Shown: positions 1-12,184 of the stretch, piece after piece
Layout of the letters: each line of letters begins with the position of its first letter
How positions within the stretch are numbered: the stretch's first letter is position 1
Source: Membranipora membranacea
Lineage: Eukaryota; Bryozoa; Gymnolaemata; Cheilostomatida; Membraniporidae
Direction of reading: 5' to 3'
Assembly: GCA_914767715.1 (NCBI GenBank)
Contig: OU612065.1
Span: 19,592,001-19,656,000 of the forward strand
DNA length: 64,000 bases
Program-made: the position numbers and the translations under genes
The notes under the pieces: model-generated
Database searches by the model: none
What the model saw: the letters and a program-made list of their open reading frames with translations, nothing else
What the model was told of the DNA's origin: nothing

Positions 1-548
1 ATGGCTATGGGCATGCAAAAGTATGGCTCGGCTGGATTCGTTCTTTGGATACAAAATCATTCACTCATCCGTCTCATAACAGCTGGCCTGCCATGCATAC
101 TAACTGGGTATGTACGATAATATGAAAAAGACATATTGGAGTCAAACTTCATCTTGCTCACCAGTATGCTAAATCAAGTTTTATCCAATGCAGCCAAATT
201 GAATCATGCGTGATCTACCTGTACTTTTTTACTGTGTATTGGGTAAACTTGCATCTGAAATATTTGTTTATTCAATCGATCTTTGAAGACACAGAAAAGC
301 AAAACTTGAGAAGTGGCGTTGAAAGCCTCACCTACATTATGTGTATTAATTCGGCTTCACTCACACTGAAGTTTATTGTATTTCAGGACCATGGGCGGGG
401 TGAGCCCAACTCACCAGAGAGCGAGCGTTGCGTTGCTATGGCCACATCGGATGGTAGATGGTGGGACGAAAATTGTTCAGCTGTTCTGCATGCAATCTGC
501 GAGATAGATATCGTACACCCACATGTAGATAAATTGTATTATTTTTAA
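1..548 (+). CDS. C-type lectin, 3' end (partial)
   Basis: Two exons of a C-type lectin-like domain; the 5' part lies outside the window. Exon a runs from the window edge to 107 in the frame that begins at base 3 and ends in an NSWPAMHTNW-type stretch. A GT donor follows at 108. Exon b is 387-548, preceded by a good pyrimidine-rich acceptor (tttattgtatttcag), and joins in phase 0. The second exon reads DHGRGEPNSPESERC, then GRWWDENC and ends in the AICE motif typical of the last cysteine of the fold. The EPN triplet is the family's mannose/GlcNAc-type calcium site, while the usual WND has become WWDENC. A short tail follows the domain before the TAA stop. Sugar preference is inference from EPN. 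The domain identity is secure; whether upstream domains exist cannot be seen. Confidence 0.85.
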
Positions 549-1374
549 TATTTTGATGTTTGATACACTTTAATGTACTGAATATAAATGCAGCTTAGGC
601 TGGGTCGTTCTACTTCTATCAAAATTACACTTGCCAGTACTATACTATACTGTCAGTAGGCAATATCAAGTATGGTTTTATTTGATTTTTACAAGCAATA
701 TTCTTTTTCAATTCATAAGTGATGTTTAAATAGATGGTTGTTATTTTATATTTAGTTATAACTACCACCAGTGACGATGGAAGCCTAACCGCTTTTTGAA
801 ACCTATTTCAAAAGTGTTTGCTTTTAGTATTTTATTATGCTTTTATTTATCGGGATTCCATTTTAGGTGTTTTTGTATATTGTTTACAACTGAATATATT
901 ATTTAAATCGTTTGACTGACAGTCTATCTTTTTTACACCAAAATAATAATGGAAAACATTAATGTGGTTGTTCCTCACCTTTTACTTATTTTGTACTCGA
1001 GAGAAGGCGAGCGCTCCAGGTTTATAGTTTTAATATCTAATCGTACAGCTCCTTTGTAACTCCTCCAAGGTAAGGCCTTTGTCGTTATATGTAAAATTAC
1101 AGTGTGACATGAGCGATTATGTTCTTTGGTTGTCAATAACATAGATGGAGTGGATTTATGAATGAATCAGCACATGGTTTTAGTCCCCCACCCACTAATT
1201 ACATAGGATCAAAAAAATTCACAACCGATAATTTGACAGCTGCCCACTAATCTCTCTGTAATTTTATGTTACAATATACAACCCAATGGGAAAAGGGGAT
1301 TTCAGCTTGTTATTTATGGAGATGCCCAAATAATCTTTTGTCATTTATGAAGGGCAAAGTCTAGCTGGCACAAC
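549..1374. other. Intergenic, nothing recognised
   Basis: AT-rich spacer between the lectin stop and the PLA2-like start. No ORF with coding character, RNA gene or repeat was recognised by eye. Confidence 0.5.
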
Positions 1375-3930
1375 ATGCTGAAAATGACAGATTTAGTTTG
1401 TGATGCTCTGCTGGTGGGTAGTCTGCTCCTTGTCCTCAGTGGATCTGCGGCTGGTGAAGATTGCCACAGAGGTATGCTATATATTTAATCATTTATTAAT
1501 TTATTTTATTTGTTTTTAATTTATTAATGCATATCGATTCTTGATGTTTATGATGACCTATAATATTCAGTGTGTTTATGTGGTTAATGCTTACTGAAGT
1601 TTCCAAATCTTGTTATGCGTTAGTAGCCTACAAGCTGTATGGCTAAGTAACGTAAAAATGGAGCATATTTTGTTTGACGTTTCGAACATGTCACTGTATA
1701 ATCTTGGGTTACAAGAGAAGAAGACTGACTCTGAAGATAAAGGTGTAGACAGTACAGCATACCCTAGGCTACAAAAACTCATTCCTAAGATATCTTACTG
1801 GAGTTTTGGCTGTTTCTTATGTTGCACCATTTACTTTTAACTCTATATGTTTTGTTTTGACAAATAAGTACCCTACTGACAAGTATTTTATTTGATAAAT
1901 CTCTTCGATGGATACCCAGCATGCAAATAAATGTGTGTATTGCTGGCACAACCTAAGCGACCAAAGTGCGGTGATGAATTCTCAGGACACTGCTCTTAAG
2001 CTAAACAAATAGCTGTATGTTTGCACTGATATTTAACAAAACTTTTGATTGGAAGCCGAGATTAACACTCCTATCATATAAGTTAACTCTTTGTTTTTTC
2101 CTCGCTCTCTCAAACTTGCTACTCTCTTCCTCAGGTCTGACTGATGGATGCTCTGTGCCTGATGGTCTACCCAGGTGGTACTCACGTGTCTTTACAGAGG
2201 CCTGCTACAAACATGATCAATGCTATTCCTGTGTAGGTAAAACTCATCTTCATTCCTTTCTATGTTGGACAAGAGGCAAGATAAGTTTGAATGCGCGGCA
2301 GCAGCCACCTTAGCAGATTATCAACCGGATTATCCATCAATTGTGTATGGAAGCAGTTAATTGCTAACAGCTATGAGCTATTGTTGGCCAGCACAAGCGC
2401 CATCAATGATCATTGAAGTTTTGTACAGGCTAGCAAAATTTGGGTGATATTAATCAGTAGGTAAAACCTGGTCTTAACTCACAATAAAAGCCATGGACCT
2501 AATATACTAATATATTAGGTCTATGGTAAAAGCCGACAGGGGAGCTCATTACCACTTACCGCTCAAAAAATTTCTAGTCAAGAAAAGATGTATTGATGAG
2601 GATCAAATATTAAATAAGATTATTGGCAGGAGATAAATCTTGCAGACAGCAGCAAACATAATTGCATTCTACAAGTCAATTACTAACCATGACAAACATG
2701 ACATGGATCGATTGATGTGTGTGATGCTTGAAAAATGGAACAAAAATATGTCATTCAAGTTAGCCCTCCATATTGTATAAGCAAATGGCCATGTATTCGA
2801 ATAACTGTCTGGACAAAATCGGTCAACTAGACTCCTTAATAACCTAGCTAGAGTTAGCTTTGTCACGCGGCTACTTTTCTTGTTTTGGAAGTGGAAGTCC
2901 CATAACCAAGAAGTAACCATGCGACAAGGCTTAGCTAGACTAGCTAGGCATCCTCTAATAATTATTTTGATTACAGGGTGTCCTTTATAAGTTTGACCTC
3001 GATCGAAGGGAGTGTGATGATTTATTCAGGGATAACATGGCAGATGCCTGCGTGAGTCTGCCCTTATGGTTAAGACGCTCTTGTAGGGTAAGTTTTAAAA
3101 AACATAGAAACTTGTGAGCTGTTCTAATCCTTATTCAATAATTTTAACCCAAAAAGATCCCAACAATTAGCTAGGTAAATTTTTGCACATCTTTACGTCA
3201 TTTTTTAATTTTATTTTACTGAGCAAGGCAAATCAAATTAATAGTTCACTGCAAAATCACGACATACTCCAACCTAGATCAAGGTTGATTCTGTTTGCCT
3301 GCATTTTGGTTTGCTCTGATTTGTAGGGGGTAGCAATTCCAAATGAAGGCAAACTGGACCAAACTTGGTCCAAAACTCCAGCCTCACCATATTCATGTAA
3401 TATTTGCGGAAATATAAAGTGTCACTTGGAGGTATTGGCTCCATTTCAATTTCAGCTAGAAAATTTTCCAACCAGCATTGTCAAGAAGACTGCCAAAACA
3501 ATTGAAATGATACACAGGAGAAAGAAATTGCCAGGTCTTGCTATGATCATTAAAATGCTGGGAACCTGCAAGCTGCGGGAATTATCCTGTATTGAAAAAT
3601 GCCAAGGATTGATTCAACCCATTTTTGTTTGTTTTGATTTGTTGATCTCTCCGGCTCAAAGTATTATGAAATTATAAACTAGGCATTCAGGGATAGCTCC
3701 CCTTAAACTAACAGGTGGAACCTTGTAGTCTGAACCTCCGCTAAGCCGTCACTTCACAAGGCTTACAACTGTGTCATAACAACTGCATTATTTTACTCGA
3801 TTGTTTTTGTTAATTTCAGGCAGCAAGAGACGTATACTATTTTGGAGTACTGATAGGAGGAGCACCAAGTTACAATACAGAGGCCGAAGACTGGTGTGAA
3901 CAGTCATGGGTTGAAAACTGCTTGGTATGA
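1375..3930 (+). CDS. Secreted conodipine-type phospholipase A2-like protein
   Basis: Exons 1375-1471, 2135-2232, 2977-3087 and 3820-3930 join to 417 bp, 138 residues. Exon 1 encodes a signal peptide with a leucine-rich core (VGSLLLVLSGSAAG). Exon 2 carries the phospholipase core: CSVPDGLPRWY, then CYKHDQCYSC, which holds the His-Asp pair used by secreted PLA2s. Exon 3 continues with further cysteines (RRECDDLF, MADAC) and exon 4 ends ENCLV then stop. The choice of donor at 2233 over 2237 is forced: only the former keeps exon 3 open. The family hydrolyses the sn-2 acyl bond of phospholipids with calcium. Homologues of this small type occur in cone snail venom and in many non-venomous invertebrates, so digestion, defence or lipid signalling are all possible. 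Nothing here shows a venom role. Confidence 0.82.
2491..2526. repeat. Palindrome in PLA2 intron 2
   Basis: A 36-base near-perfect inverted repeat with arms CCATGGACCTAATATA and TATATTAGGTCTATGG (one mismatch). Probably a mini inverted-repeat remnant. Confidence 0.6.
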
Positions 3931-4921
3931 TCATCATTGCCACTGCCAGTTAACTACAGTGACAACGACAGCAGTGACATTGAATTATCATATTAAACTT
4001 ACGTAATGAATATCAATTAATTTCAAAGCTTACTCTTCCTAATATATTTTAGTAAGAAAGCCACTTATCACCTTTCATTCAAAAACACTGTTCATCAATA
4101 AAGTCATAATAAGAAAAAATAAATAAATAAAAAAAACCTGCGCATGTATGATTTTGCAGTGGCTGCATGACAAGCCTAGATGAATAACAGGAAGGTAGAA
4201 CAAAAACTCCCAAAGTTGAGAAGCACTCTCATCTCTGCAGATTAATATGGAGAAGAGAGGATAACAAGAAATTAAACCCTCAATACTTCTGTCTCAGTAA
4301 TCTTTTGTGTAAAGTTTGCAACAAGGAAGAAAGTACAGACATTTCCACGAGATAAAAGTGTTTCTTTATTTATCCAAGGAGTTATAGTGATTCGATAAGC
4401 AATGACAACAATGAATACAATGAGGAGAATACAATAATATATGTATGGTTTCACCATTAAAGAAAAGCACTTTATAAGAATGGTAACTTACACACAGCGA
4501 TTGCTGAGCAATGATTTTGAGCATTGAAGATTGAAAACCACGGGTTGATCACGATTAATAAAACTCAAAACGGGTACCTTGGTACAAATCATTAACAATA
4601 TTGAAACTTGCTTGTAATCACTAGCAGACAATGCTTACAACACAAGTAATTAGGCATATGAATAGAAACACAAAGCTAGTTAGTGTTAGTCATGTTCAGA
4701 GCTCTAGAAGTGACTTGTGACTCCAGTGTACCTTTTAGGAGACAACTCCGAGATTTCAACGAAAAATGGTGTAATCTGGTTGATAAGTAAAAGTCTGTCA
4801 TTGAGCAAGTATGATGTTACAATTACACAATAGCTAAATGCATCATAAAGGTTATATGTGAAATGCCTCAGGTCTTAATATTCAGACCTAGGTAAAGTTA
4901 AGGGATCACCAGTAGACATTG
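3931..4921. other. Convergent intergenic spacer
   Basis: Between the stop of the PLA2-like gene (+) and the stop of the lectin/chitin-binding gene (-). It holds A-rich simple sequence near 4110-4140. A 61-codon minus-strand ORF at 4272-4457 with a hydrophobic start has no splice or homology support. Confidence 0.45.
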
Positions 4922-7900
4922 TCAGCAGGTTTTCTGGTAGAAAGTGAAAATGGCCATATTCATTTCCGTTGTGGTCTCGTAGCCTTCCACTGAATGAATG
5001 ATGCTGCAGGTAACGCTACCATCTAAGAAAAACCCTCCGCAGGCAGACCCTAAATGTATACACACATAGGCACATGCCTCCTCAGTGGTGACGCCTGGAA
5101 ATCTATTAACGGCAGTTGGTTGGTGAATTGTATCCACCTGTCTAAAACTGTATTGAAGTTGTCCCCCCATTTGTTGTGGATTGTTGGCACAGTCAGTAGG
5201 AGTTATGCTCCCCTGAGTGGCTGTGAAATCTTCTGTCTCTGTTGAGTCTAAAACAAATAGAATTTAATTGAAGTTGAGAATACTCTTTGTTAGCTGATGA
5301 AGAATGTTTTGGTGAACATATTATACAGGACGATCAAAATTATCATTAGTATCTAATTGATACATTGGCTGAGAGGAGGTGAGGGAAGCCTGGGCAGGCT
5401 GCCTGGGATGAGTGGTGGGGACAGCCTGGTTAAATCTGTATTGACTTTTCAAGGTCACGACTCAGATCTTTTATTTCCATTTGGATTTATGATAAAACGT
5501 CACCTTTCACAACTGAAATAATTAAATCCTAGTACAACTTAATCATATTGGGCAACTCTGCAACTCATAACTATTTTGATGTTTGTTCGAGTTGTCCTAT
5601 CTTGCTAAATGGATTTACCCAGGCTGTAACCCCCACCCACCCGAGACAGCCTGCGCAGGCCATGGTGAGGGAATTCTCTATATTTACATTGATAGCTTAT
5701 GATCATATTTTAACTATAACTGTTTAGAGTAAAGAATCATTTATTTGTGATTAAGAAGATTATGGGTCAGGACTATCATCAAATACGATTGGCAACCAGC
5801 CATGTGAATCAAAGAGTCAAGCTTAAGCCGGTACGGAGTAGCAAGATGATTGGCCTCTGCCATGAATCCCATCGTCATAATTTACCTTCTTCACTGCTGG
5901 TTGAGGAATCATTGTCATCACCATCATTGTCATCACATATTATGTTATCTTCATAATCAGCCACATCTTCAGCTCCGCATCCAGAAGGACATGTTGTCTC
6001 TGATGGGTAGTTACACTGACACACAGATACATCGAAGATGAGATTAGCAGAACAATTCATATTAGCTGCTTCTGCATATGCCTTGAAGGTCTTACAGTTG
6101 CCTTCTGTCACCACAGTGTATATGCTCTCATTGTTGGTACACGTGCAAGTACTATGCGATTCTGTGTCAAGAAAAAAAATAACATACCAACATTTAAATC
6201 ATTTATTATGCGTTCGATTATGTCTTATGTTTTCTGAAAAGGATTTGAAGAATGAAGCACACTTACCAGCTTCATGAATTAGCTTATACAGCTCTGTGCG
6301 TCTAGTGAAATACACCTCATTTCCATTAACCAGAAGTTGACTATCATTTGTTAACCATTGTTGGGTGGTATCATCTGTACAATAGCCGATCGTAGAGACT
6401 ACGCTATTGGTAATGTTGACGGCTTTGATGAGGGGCACAGGGGCATCAACCAGCAAAAAGATGGTCTGAAGTTCACTGGATGCTCGCATCTTAAGAACTG
6501 GAAAATGATAAAGCTCATATGATCGACAAAATAGCAAAAGTCTTGTGCCATGGGCCTGTGTGTCTTAGCTTTATGTGTCTCTTGTTTCATTAACAATCCA
6601 GATCAAACAGCAAAAGGATTGGGATCATTTCCAGTGTCAGAGAAAAGGGAAATGAATACCATTGATATCATTACATGCCATAAATATGAATACAGTAACT
6701 ACTCTAATAAAGGAAATAGAATTTTGTAGAAATCTCCACCACCTAACATTTTCAGAAATCATATGATATAACCGATGATTGTGGGAATTGATTTTCTTTT
6801 GTCAGTTAAAGATGAATCGGATATAATATGGTGATATTCCATCTTTTTTCCGAAGCATCAGTAAATAACGATATGGTGTGGTGGAGAGTGAAAGTGAAGT
6901 GCGATGAGGGCTTTGTCCCACAGGTCTTATATACAACATAATAGTTTGTATGATGAAGCAAGAGGTAATCTCCTCTATATATTATGGCATTTCTTGGGTC
7001 GTTATTTGAACTGTCTTTTTGAGCTGTGTAGCTATGTGTTTGGCACTAGTTGTTGAAAGATATTTTGTATTGTTATATGAAGATGAAATTTTGTAATCAT
7101 TATTTTAAATTTTGATGTCATGCATTAAGGTTATCCCTTGAACCTCTAACTTTAAATACGATGCAGTACAGTTTGAGCAGCCAAAAATGGATGTTAAGTT
7201 TACAATATTGAGTAAAAAGTCATTTGCCACCTTGACAGGCCAGCCACAACACGACTACAATTATTGAACAGATTATAAGCATTGGAATTCACAGCCAAAA
7301 CGACTTCAGAGCATGTATAGAAAATAAAAATCATACCTGATTCTGAAATTTGAATTCCATCTCCCGATCCTTGTGATGCAACTTGAAGCAATGTCAGTGT
7401 ATTGGAGGAAATATCATGCAAATATAATCTAGAAAAAAAATCCTTAGCGGTTTATCTTGTGTTAAAATTATAACTGAAAAATTGATGATTCTCGCAATAC
7501 AGACTTTAAAAGCAGCTGGTATTTGCTGATTCCAATTATATATTTATTTTGAGAGTATTAACAGTTGGCCAACCATATTTGATATGCTTTGTTACTGAAA
7601 CAAATGGCGGGAGAGAGTTCGCGATGGTTGAGATTTTCTAATTTCATATTTATTTATAACATGCAAATGAGTTTGAGTAAACCTGCATTTGATGGGTATG
7701 CCTAGACTAAATTTTTAGTAATAGTGTACAGAGACATAGTCTTCCCATACCTGCTGCTGCTTGATTGGGGGCTTCTACAGTATTGTATAAGATGTGAGTT
7801 GTTCCAGACTGTCACATGGACTGTGACTTCCAACAGAGCACTTGTTAAACTAGTGTATGATATTGGGGGTTGATCCAGTGGCATGAGTATCCCATAATCT

Positions 7901-10900
7901 TGAAGAGTCCAATTATGATTATCCTCAAAATGGACAAGAAGTTTAGACGGATTAACTCGTTCTATCTAGAAAAAATCGATGTGATAACATTAAAGGTAAA
8001 CAGAGGTTTCAAATGCGGAAAGCCCTTCTTTGGCAGGAAATTGCAGAGCTTGTGTATTATGTAAACGTGTTATTGGTTCCTAATTGTGATTAATTAATAC
8101 CTCAAAATAATGAAAATCTACTTTCAATCCAATCTTTGTATTGTATCAAGACGAAAAGACAGGTTGAAATAGATGGAAATGATGACCTATGTCTCCTCTG
8201 AGTTAGCAACGCCAATTAACAAGACATCTGTTAATTCTGTTAAATCAGATGTCATATCACTCGCCACATCCCGAAGCATGGGCGGCGAAATTTAGTTGCC
8301 TTGAGGGTTAGGCCGCAATGTCTGCGCCAGTTTGCTCTCAGTTTGCAGGCAGGTTGGAGCACAAACCAAACCCCAGTAGTCGATGGACTGCAGTTGGAAG
8401 CATGGGCGGCGAAATTTAGTTGCCTTGAGGGTTAGGCCGCAATGTCTGCGCCAGTTTGCTCTCAGTTTGCAGGCAGGTTGGAGCACAAACCAAACCCCAG
8501 TAGTCGATGGACTGCAGTTGGATTCGAACCCACGACCTTCATCACTTGCAGATCGGCGCTCTTACCAACTGAGCCACCTCCTACTCATTATGATGACAGC
8601 AATGATAATAATGACAATTATAATACTGATAGAATAACTAAAATATTTTAGTTGAGCAAAACAACTCATCTGTGCTGTGTGGCATTTAGAATAGCCAAGA
8701 ATTATAGATCATTTTAAAATGACTGAAAATCAAGCTATAAAACATAGAATAAGATACACTAATGTTTGCCACATATATTATGATCATGTTTTTTGAGGGG
8801 AAGTGCAGGTAAATTGAATCAAACTTGATCTAGAGAATGACGTTGTAACTATAATCAATTAATACGCCTTGCTGTCATAGACCTTGGACTGGGGGAGGCT
8901 AGTCCTAACACTTTGAACATAAACCAATATCTCCTATTATATAATTGGCCATGTCATACCTGGTTATCACATTTGAAATTTATAGCAGTGCTATCCCTGT
9001 GTAATTACCAAACTTAATTCATATTATGAGGCAGCAAAAAAAAAAAAATTTTGAATGATCGAGACAGGCTGCAGGGATCTGAGTGAAAAGGAGCAAACAC
9101 TTACATGGAGTAATCTGCGTATCTGATGAGCCATGTATCTGTCCAACAGTGCATTTGCACCTCCTAAATGTTGGTTGACTTGTAACCGATAAAGTGTATG
9201 TGAATCTGAATGCTCTTGATGAATGCCAACAAACATCATGTCATATATCGCCGAGCTGCTCATGAAAGCTATATCTTTCACGGAATCTAAAAACAAGATT
9301 GCAGGTGAGTTAATCAGCAATCTACTCTACTACGAATTGTGTGTTTGAAAACAAATTTTTGATGAATTCTTAATGAATTTTTGGCAAAGAATATATCAAC
9401 CTGAGACATGTCTTTAAGACAGAGGGTCCGCCGAACTCCTATTAAACAGTACCCTAATACGTCTTTAGCAAACTTTTCAAAACAGAATGCACCTGTCATG
9501 TTGTTCATATACACTCTTAGTGGTTAACTTTAGGTGCACTATCACATCAAAATGCTGACTATAAAGCATCCTTATTTTAATGTAATTTGATTATACAATA
9601 TATATAATAAAGTTATCTATAATATAATGACCGTATTCTAACTAGTCATGTCAACAAAATAATGGCATTTTTGTATTTTATTTTATTTCTCAGATCGACA
9701 CACATTTTTGTCACATATTTTGGATTGATAGCTTTGCCCAATAGTGTGCGAGGGATTTTGAACTAATGATTTTCAAAGCCTTCTCATCTAATATAGCTCT
9801 GCATCATGAGGCTACGTTTTCTTACTGTCAAGGTAAGAAATATAGATACATTTTGGAGACACAAGATGCTGTAAAGTTGAGATAGATGTTGATAAGAATA
9901 CTTCATGATTTGATGCCATAAATATACCTGAGTTATCTAGCTCCGGGAAAGTTATAGTGGTATCGATATGGTCTGTTCGCAGTCGTACTAATTGACCCGT
10001 TGTAGATACAAAATTGTTCTCGTCAATCATGGATATAGCATTTATTAAACTGTTATCCCCTGTTGTTGTATTTGACACAAGATCTATTGCATTGAGTGCT
10101 GAATTCTGCTCAATCGTGTTTGCGCACTCTACAAGTAAAAACAATAGACCCATCTGGTGACATACAAACAACACTACGAAGGAAATGTTTTTTCTTTCTT
10201 TTTCAAGTTAATTGCTAGGCCAGGGGATATGGTTACAAATTTAGCTGATGCAAGTATTTGCAGAGTCTTCGTCAAGTTCATTTCAAATCAAACGCATACA
10301 CGTAAAAAGTCAAACATTTAAGGATTTTTTTCCCATTAGGCAGTTTGCAAACAAATTTCAAATTTGTTTTTCCTTTCATTGAGGGCCACAGAAAATGGAG
10401 TTAAGAAGATTTTTATTTAGGTTTCAAATGGTTACATCGAGATTTATATACTTCAAATGTAGTGTGTTCAGATCTAGTCATACTCATAGGTTAATAAAAT
10501 TTTAAAAATTAGACAAAACCTGTTTCTAGATTACAAATTGATCAGTCTGATTATGACAAAGCTAAACAAAATTACGAACCTTTAAAAGTAATTAACAGGT
10601 CAACATCTTTGAGACTTTATTTTTTCTCTTCATTTATCTTTTGGGTACTCTGTATAACATTCTCAAAGAATCGGTGTTATCCAAAATAAAGTTCTTATAT
10701 ATATAATAGCCAATCCCAGCCAATATATTGGTTATAAAACATGTATAACATTGGAAAATTTACCTGCTTTTATCTCATTGCAAACGCTGGTATTTAACAT
10801 TTGCTGACATATGAGAGGACGCATAGTGTCCTTACAGCATGTCATGGTTCCATTGTTCCTTAGCCTGTATCCTCTAGAGAGATTTAATGTGTACTCAGGG

Positions 10901-12184
10901 TCTTCTACGAACTGTGGGGAAAATGCATCTTGTATTCTAGCCTTATCTATCAACCAGCGTAGTGTATTAAGCGTAACACCGATATAAGCCTGGCTGACTG
11001 CAAGAAAGACATAATAATAATTAAAAATAACAATGAGATGTGCAATGTGTAAGAAACGCCGTCTTTGATACTATACTTCAATGTCCTGTGTTTCAGATCC
11101 CGTGTTAGTTTACCCTCTAATGTATCTGAGCATGTTGTGGTAATGGTAAGAAAACTCAAGGTATGGATATTAGATTGATCATGATAGATAAATGAATTAT
11201 TCACTTGGAATCCCGCCAAGTTACAATGACCAGAATTTGTACTATTCGAATATAATATTGTGTGTGTTGTAAGTTGAGAAGTTACAGGGTACAAGTTAAA
11301 GGGTACCTTCCATTCTCCCTGGGTACATTTTACAGTCGTGTTCCATTTTTTTTTCTTTTTTTTTGTTAAGTTGGGCCAGGTCTGATCACCAAATAAATGT
11401 TTGAGTTATTTACAATCACCCTTTTACATGCTTCACTATTTCAGCACTGTTTGTATAGAGGTTTACCCTTCAGCGTTACGTTAACCTTTTTTTTGAGAAA
11501 GGTTCATACATGTAACGTTTATACAATAGCTGCTAAGTTCACTCTACCCTGGTGAGATTTTCCTTGACTACCTGTTTGTTCGGAAAATTACAATCTTTAT
11601 TGTGCAGGCCAGTCTATATATCTGCCAAGACCCACCACAGGTAGGTATAGTGAGATACAATACAGATAGTAGCGATGCAAGCTTCATTACAATACATGAT
11701 ACTTGCGGAAGGAAAATGGTACTTTGACACTTACAATATTGTGTGTTTCAAATCTTCAGTTAATTGTTTCAAAATTCTAATTAAAATTGATAGTGTACAG
11801 TCCTTTCATAGTCTAGCTACACCCAGTTATCTATCAAAACTTATTCAAGAAGGGAGGCCAATGAGTGCTCAATTAAGTCACTTCGCAAAAACACTTATGT
11901 TTTGTGATCACAAAAATACATTTCACTTTACCATTTTCTTGCTGCATCCAATCAGTAAGAAACTCCAGTGTTTGTGCTGACTTGACTGATGCCATATGGA
12001 AGTTGATGCCATGCTTGGTGCAGACGCTGCAGCCATTATGCGGATATTTATGAATCTCTTGAGTCAGATGGTAACACGACCCATCGATATACTTATATCC
12101 TGGAGCACACTTACACTGATCTGCATATACACAGTAAACCAAAGTGACGAAATATATTGAGCAAAAAATGAAGTTTAATCCCAT
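4922..12184 (-). CDS. Secreted multidomain protein: C-type lectin, chitin-binding type 2, PAN/apple-like
   Basis: Nine exons, in transcription order 12184-11932, 10997-10764, 10128-9928, 9286-9105, 7965-7751, 7428-7337, 6497-6267, 6161-5886 and 5247-4922, join to 2010 bp (669 residues) with consistent phases. The start is the ATG at 12184, which opens a signal peptide (MGLNFIFCSIYFVTLVYC). Exons 1-2 form a C-type lectin domain (CKCAPGYKYIDGSCYHL; AYIGV; final TCC...PLIC). Exons 3-7, about residues 162-470, were not recognised; exon 3 is rich in N-glycosylation sites and Asn/Asp. Exon 8 is peritrophin-A-like: six cysteines ending FDVSVCQCNYPSETTC, followed by an acidic run (DDNDGDDND, SSTSSEE). 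Exon 9 fits a PAN/apple module (TTEEACAYVC, SACGGFF, final QKTC). No transmembrane segment follows, so the product is probably extracellular. Carbohydrate or chitin binding is inferred; the role could be defence or matrix/shell assembly. Confidence 0.78.
5387..5663. mobile_element. MULE-type MITE with 9-bp target duplication
   Basis: A 277-bp element in the last intron of the lectin/chitin-binding gene. Its ends are ~48-bp imperfect terminal inverted repeats (left GCCTGGGCAGGCTG..., right reverse complement GCCTGCGCAGGCTG...). It is flanked by a perfect direct repeat GGTGAGGGA at 5378-5386 and 5664-5672. A 9-bp duplication with long TIRs is the Mutator-superfamily signature. No transposase is encoded. 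Confidence 0.72.
8273..8580 (-). mobile_element. tRNA-derived SINE with tandemly doubled body
   Basis: On the minus strand a tRNA-like head occupies 8580-8518, with A-box-like GGCTCAGTTGGTAAGAGC and B-box GGTTCGAATCC. The body behind it is present twice as a 124-bp direct tandem repeat (8273-8396 and 8397-8520, nearly identical). It sits in an intron of the lectin/chitin-binding gene. A related body fragment occurs near 49590-49645. The sequence continuing into a body without a CCA end argues against a functional tRNA gene. Confidence 0.75.

Noticed and set aside
210-386. ORF upstream of the lectin exon b
   Set aside because: It is intron sequence read through in the same frame; a clear donor at 108 and acceptor at 386 bound it.
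2236-2237. Alternative donor GTAAAA in PLA2 exon 2
   Set aside because: It would shift exon 3 into a frame with an immediate TAA; the GTAGGT donor at 2233 keeps the frame open.
4272-4457. 61-codon minus-strand ORF with a hydrophobic N-terminus
   Set aside because: Short, isolated, no splice partners and no recognisable family; chance ORFs of this size are common here.
8518-8580. Functional tRNA gene
   Set aside because: The tRNA-like head runs directly into a repeated body and shows no proper acceptor stem end, as in a SINE.
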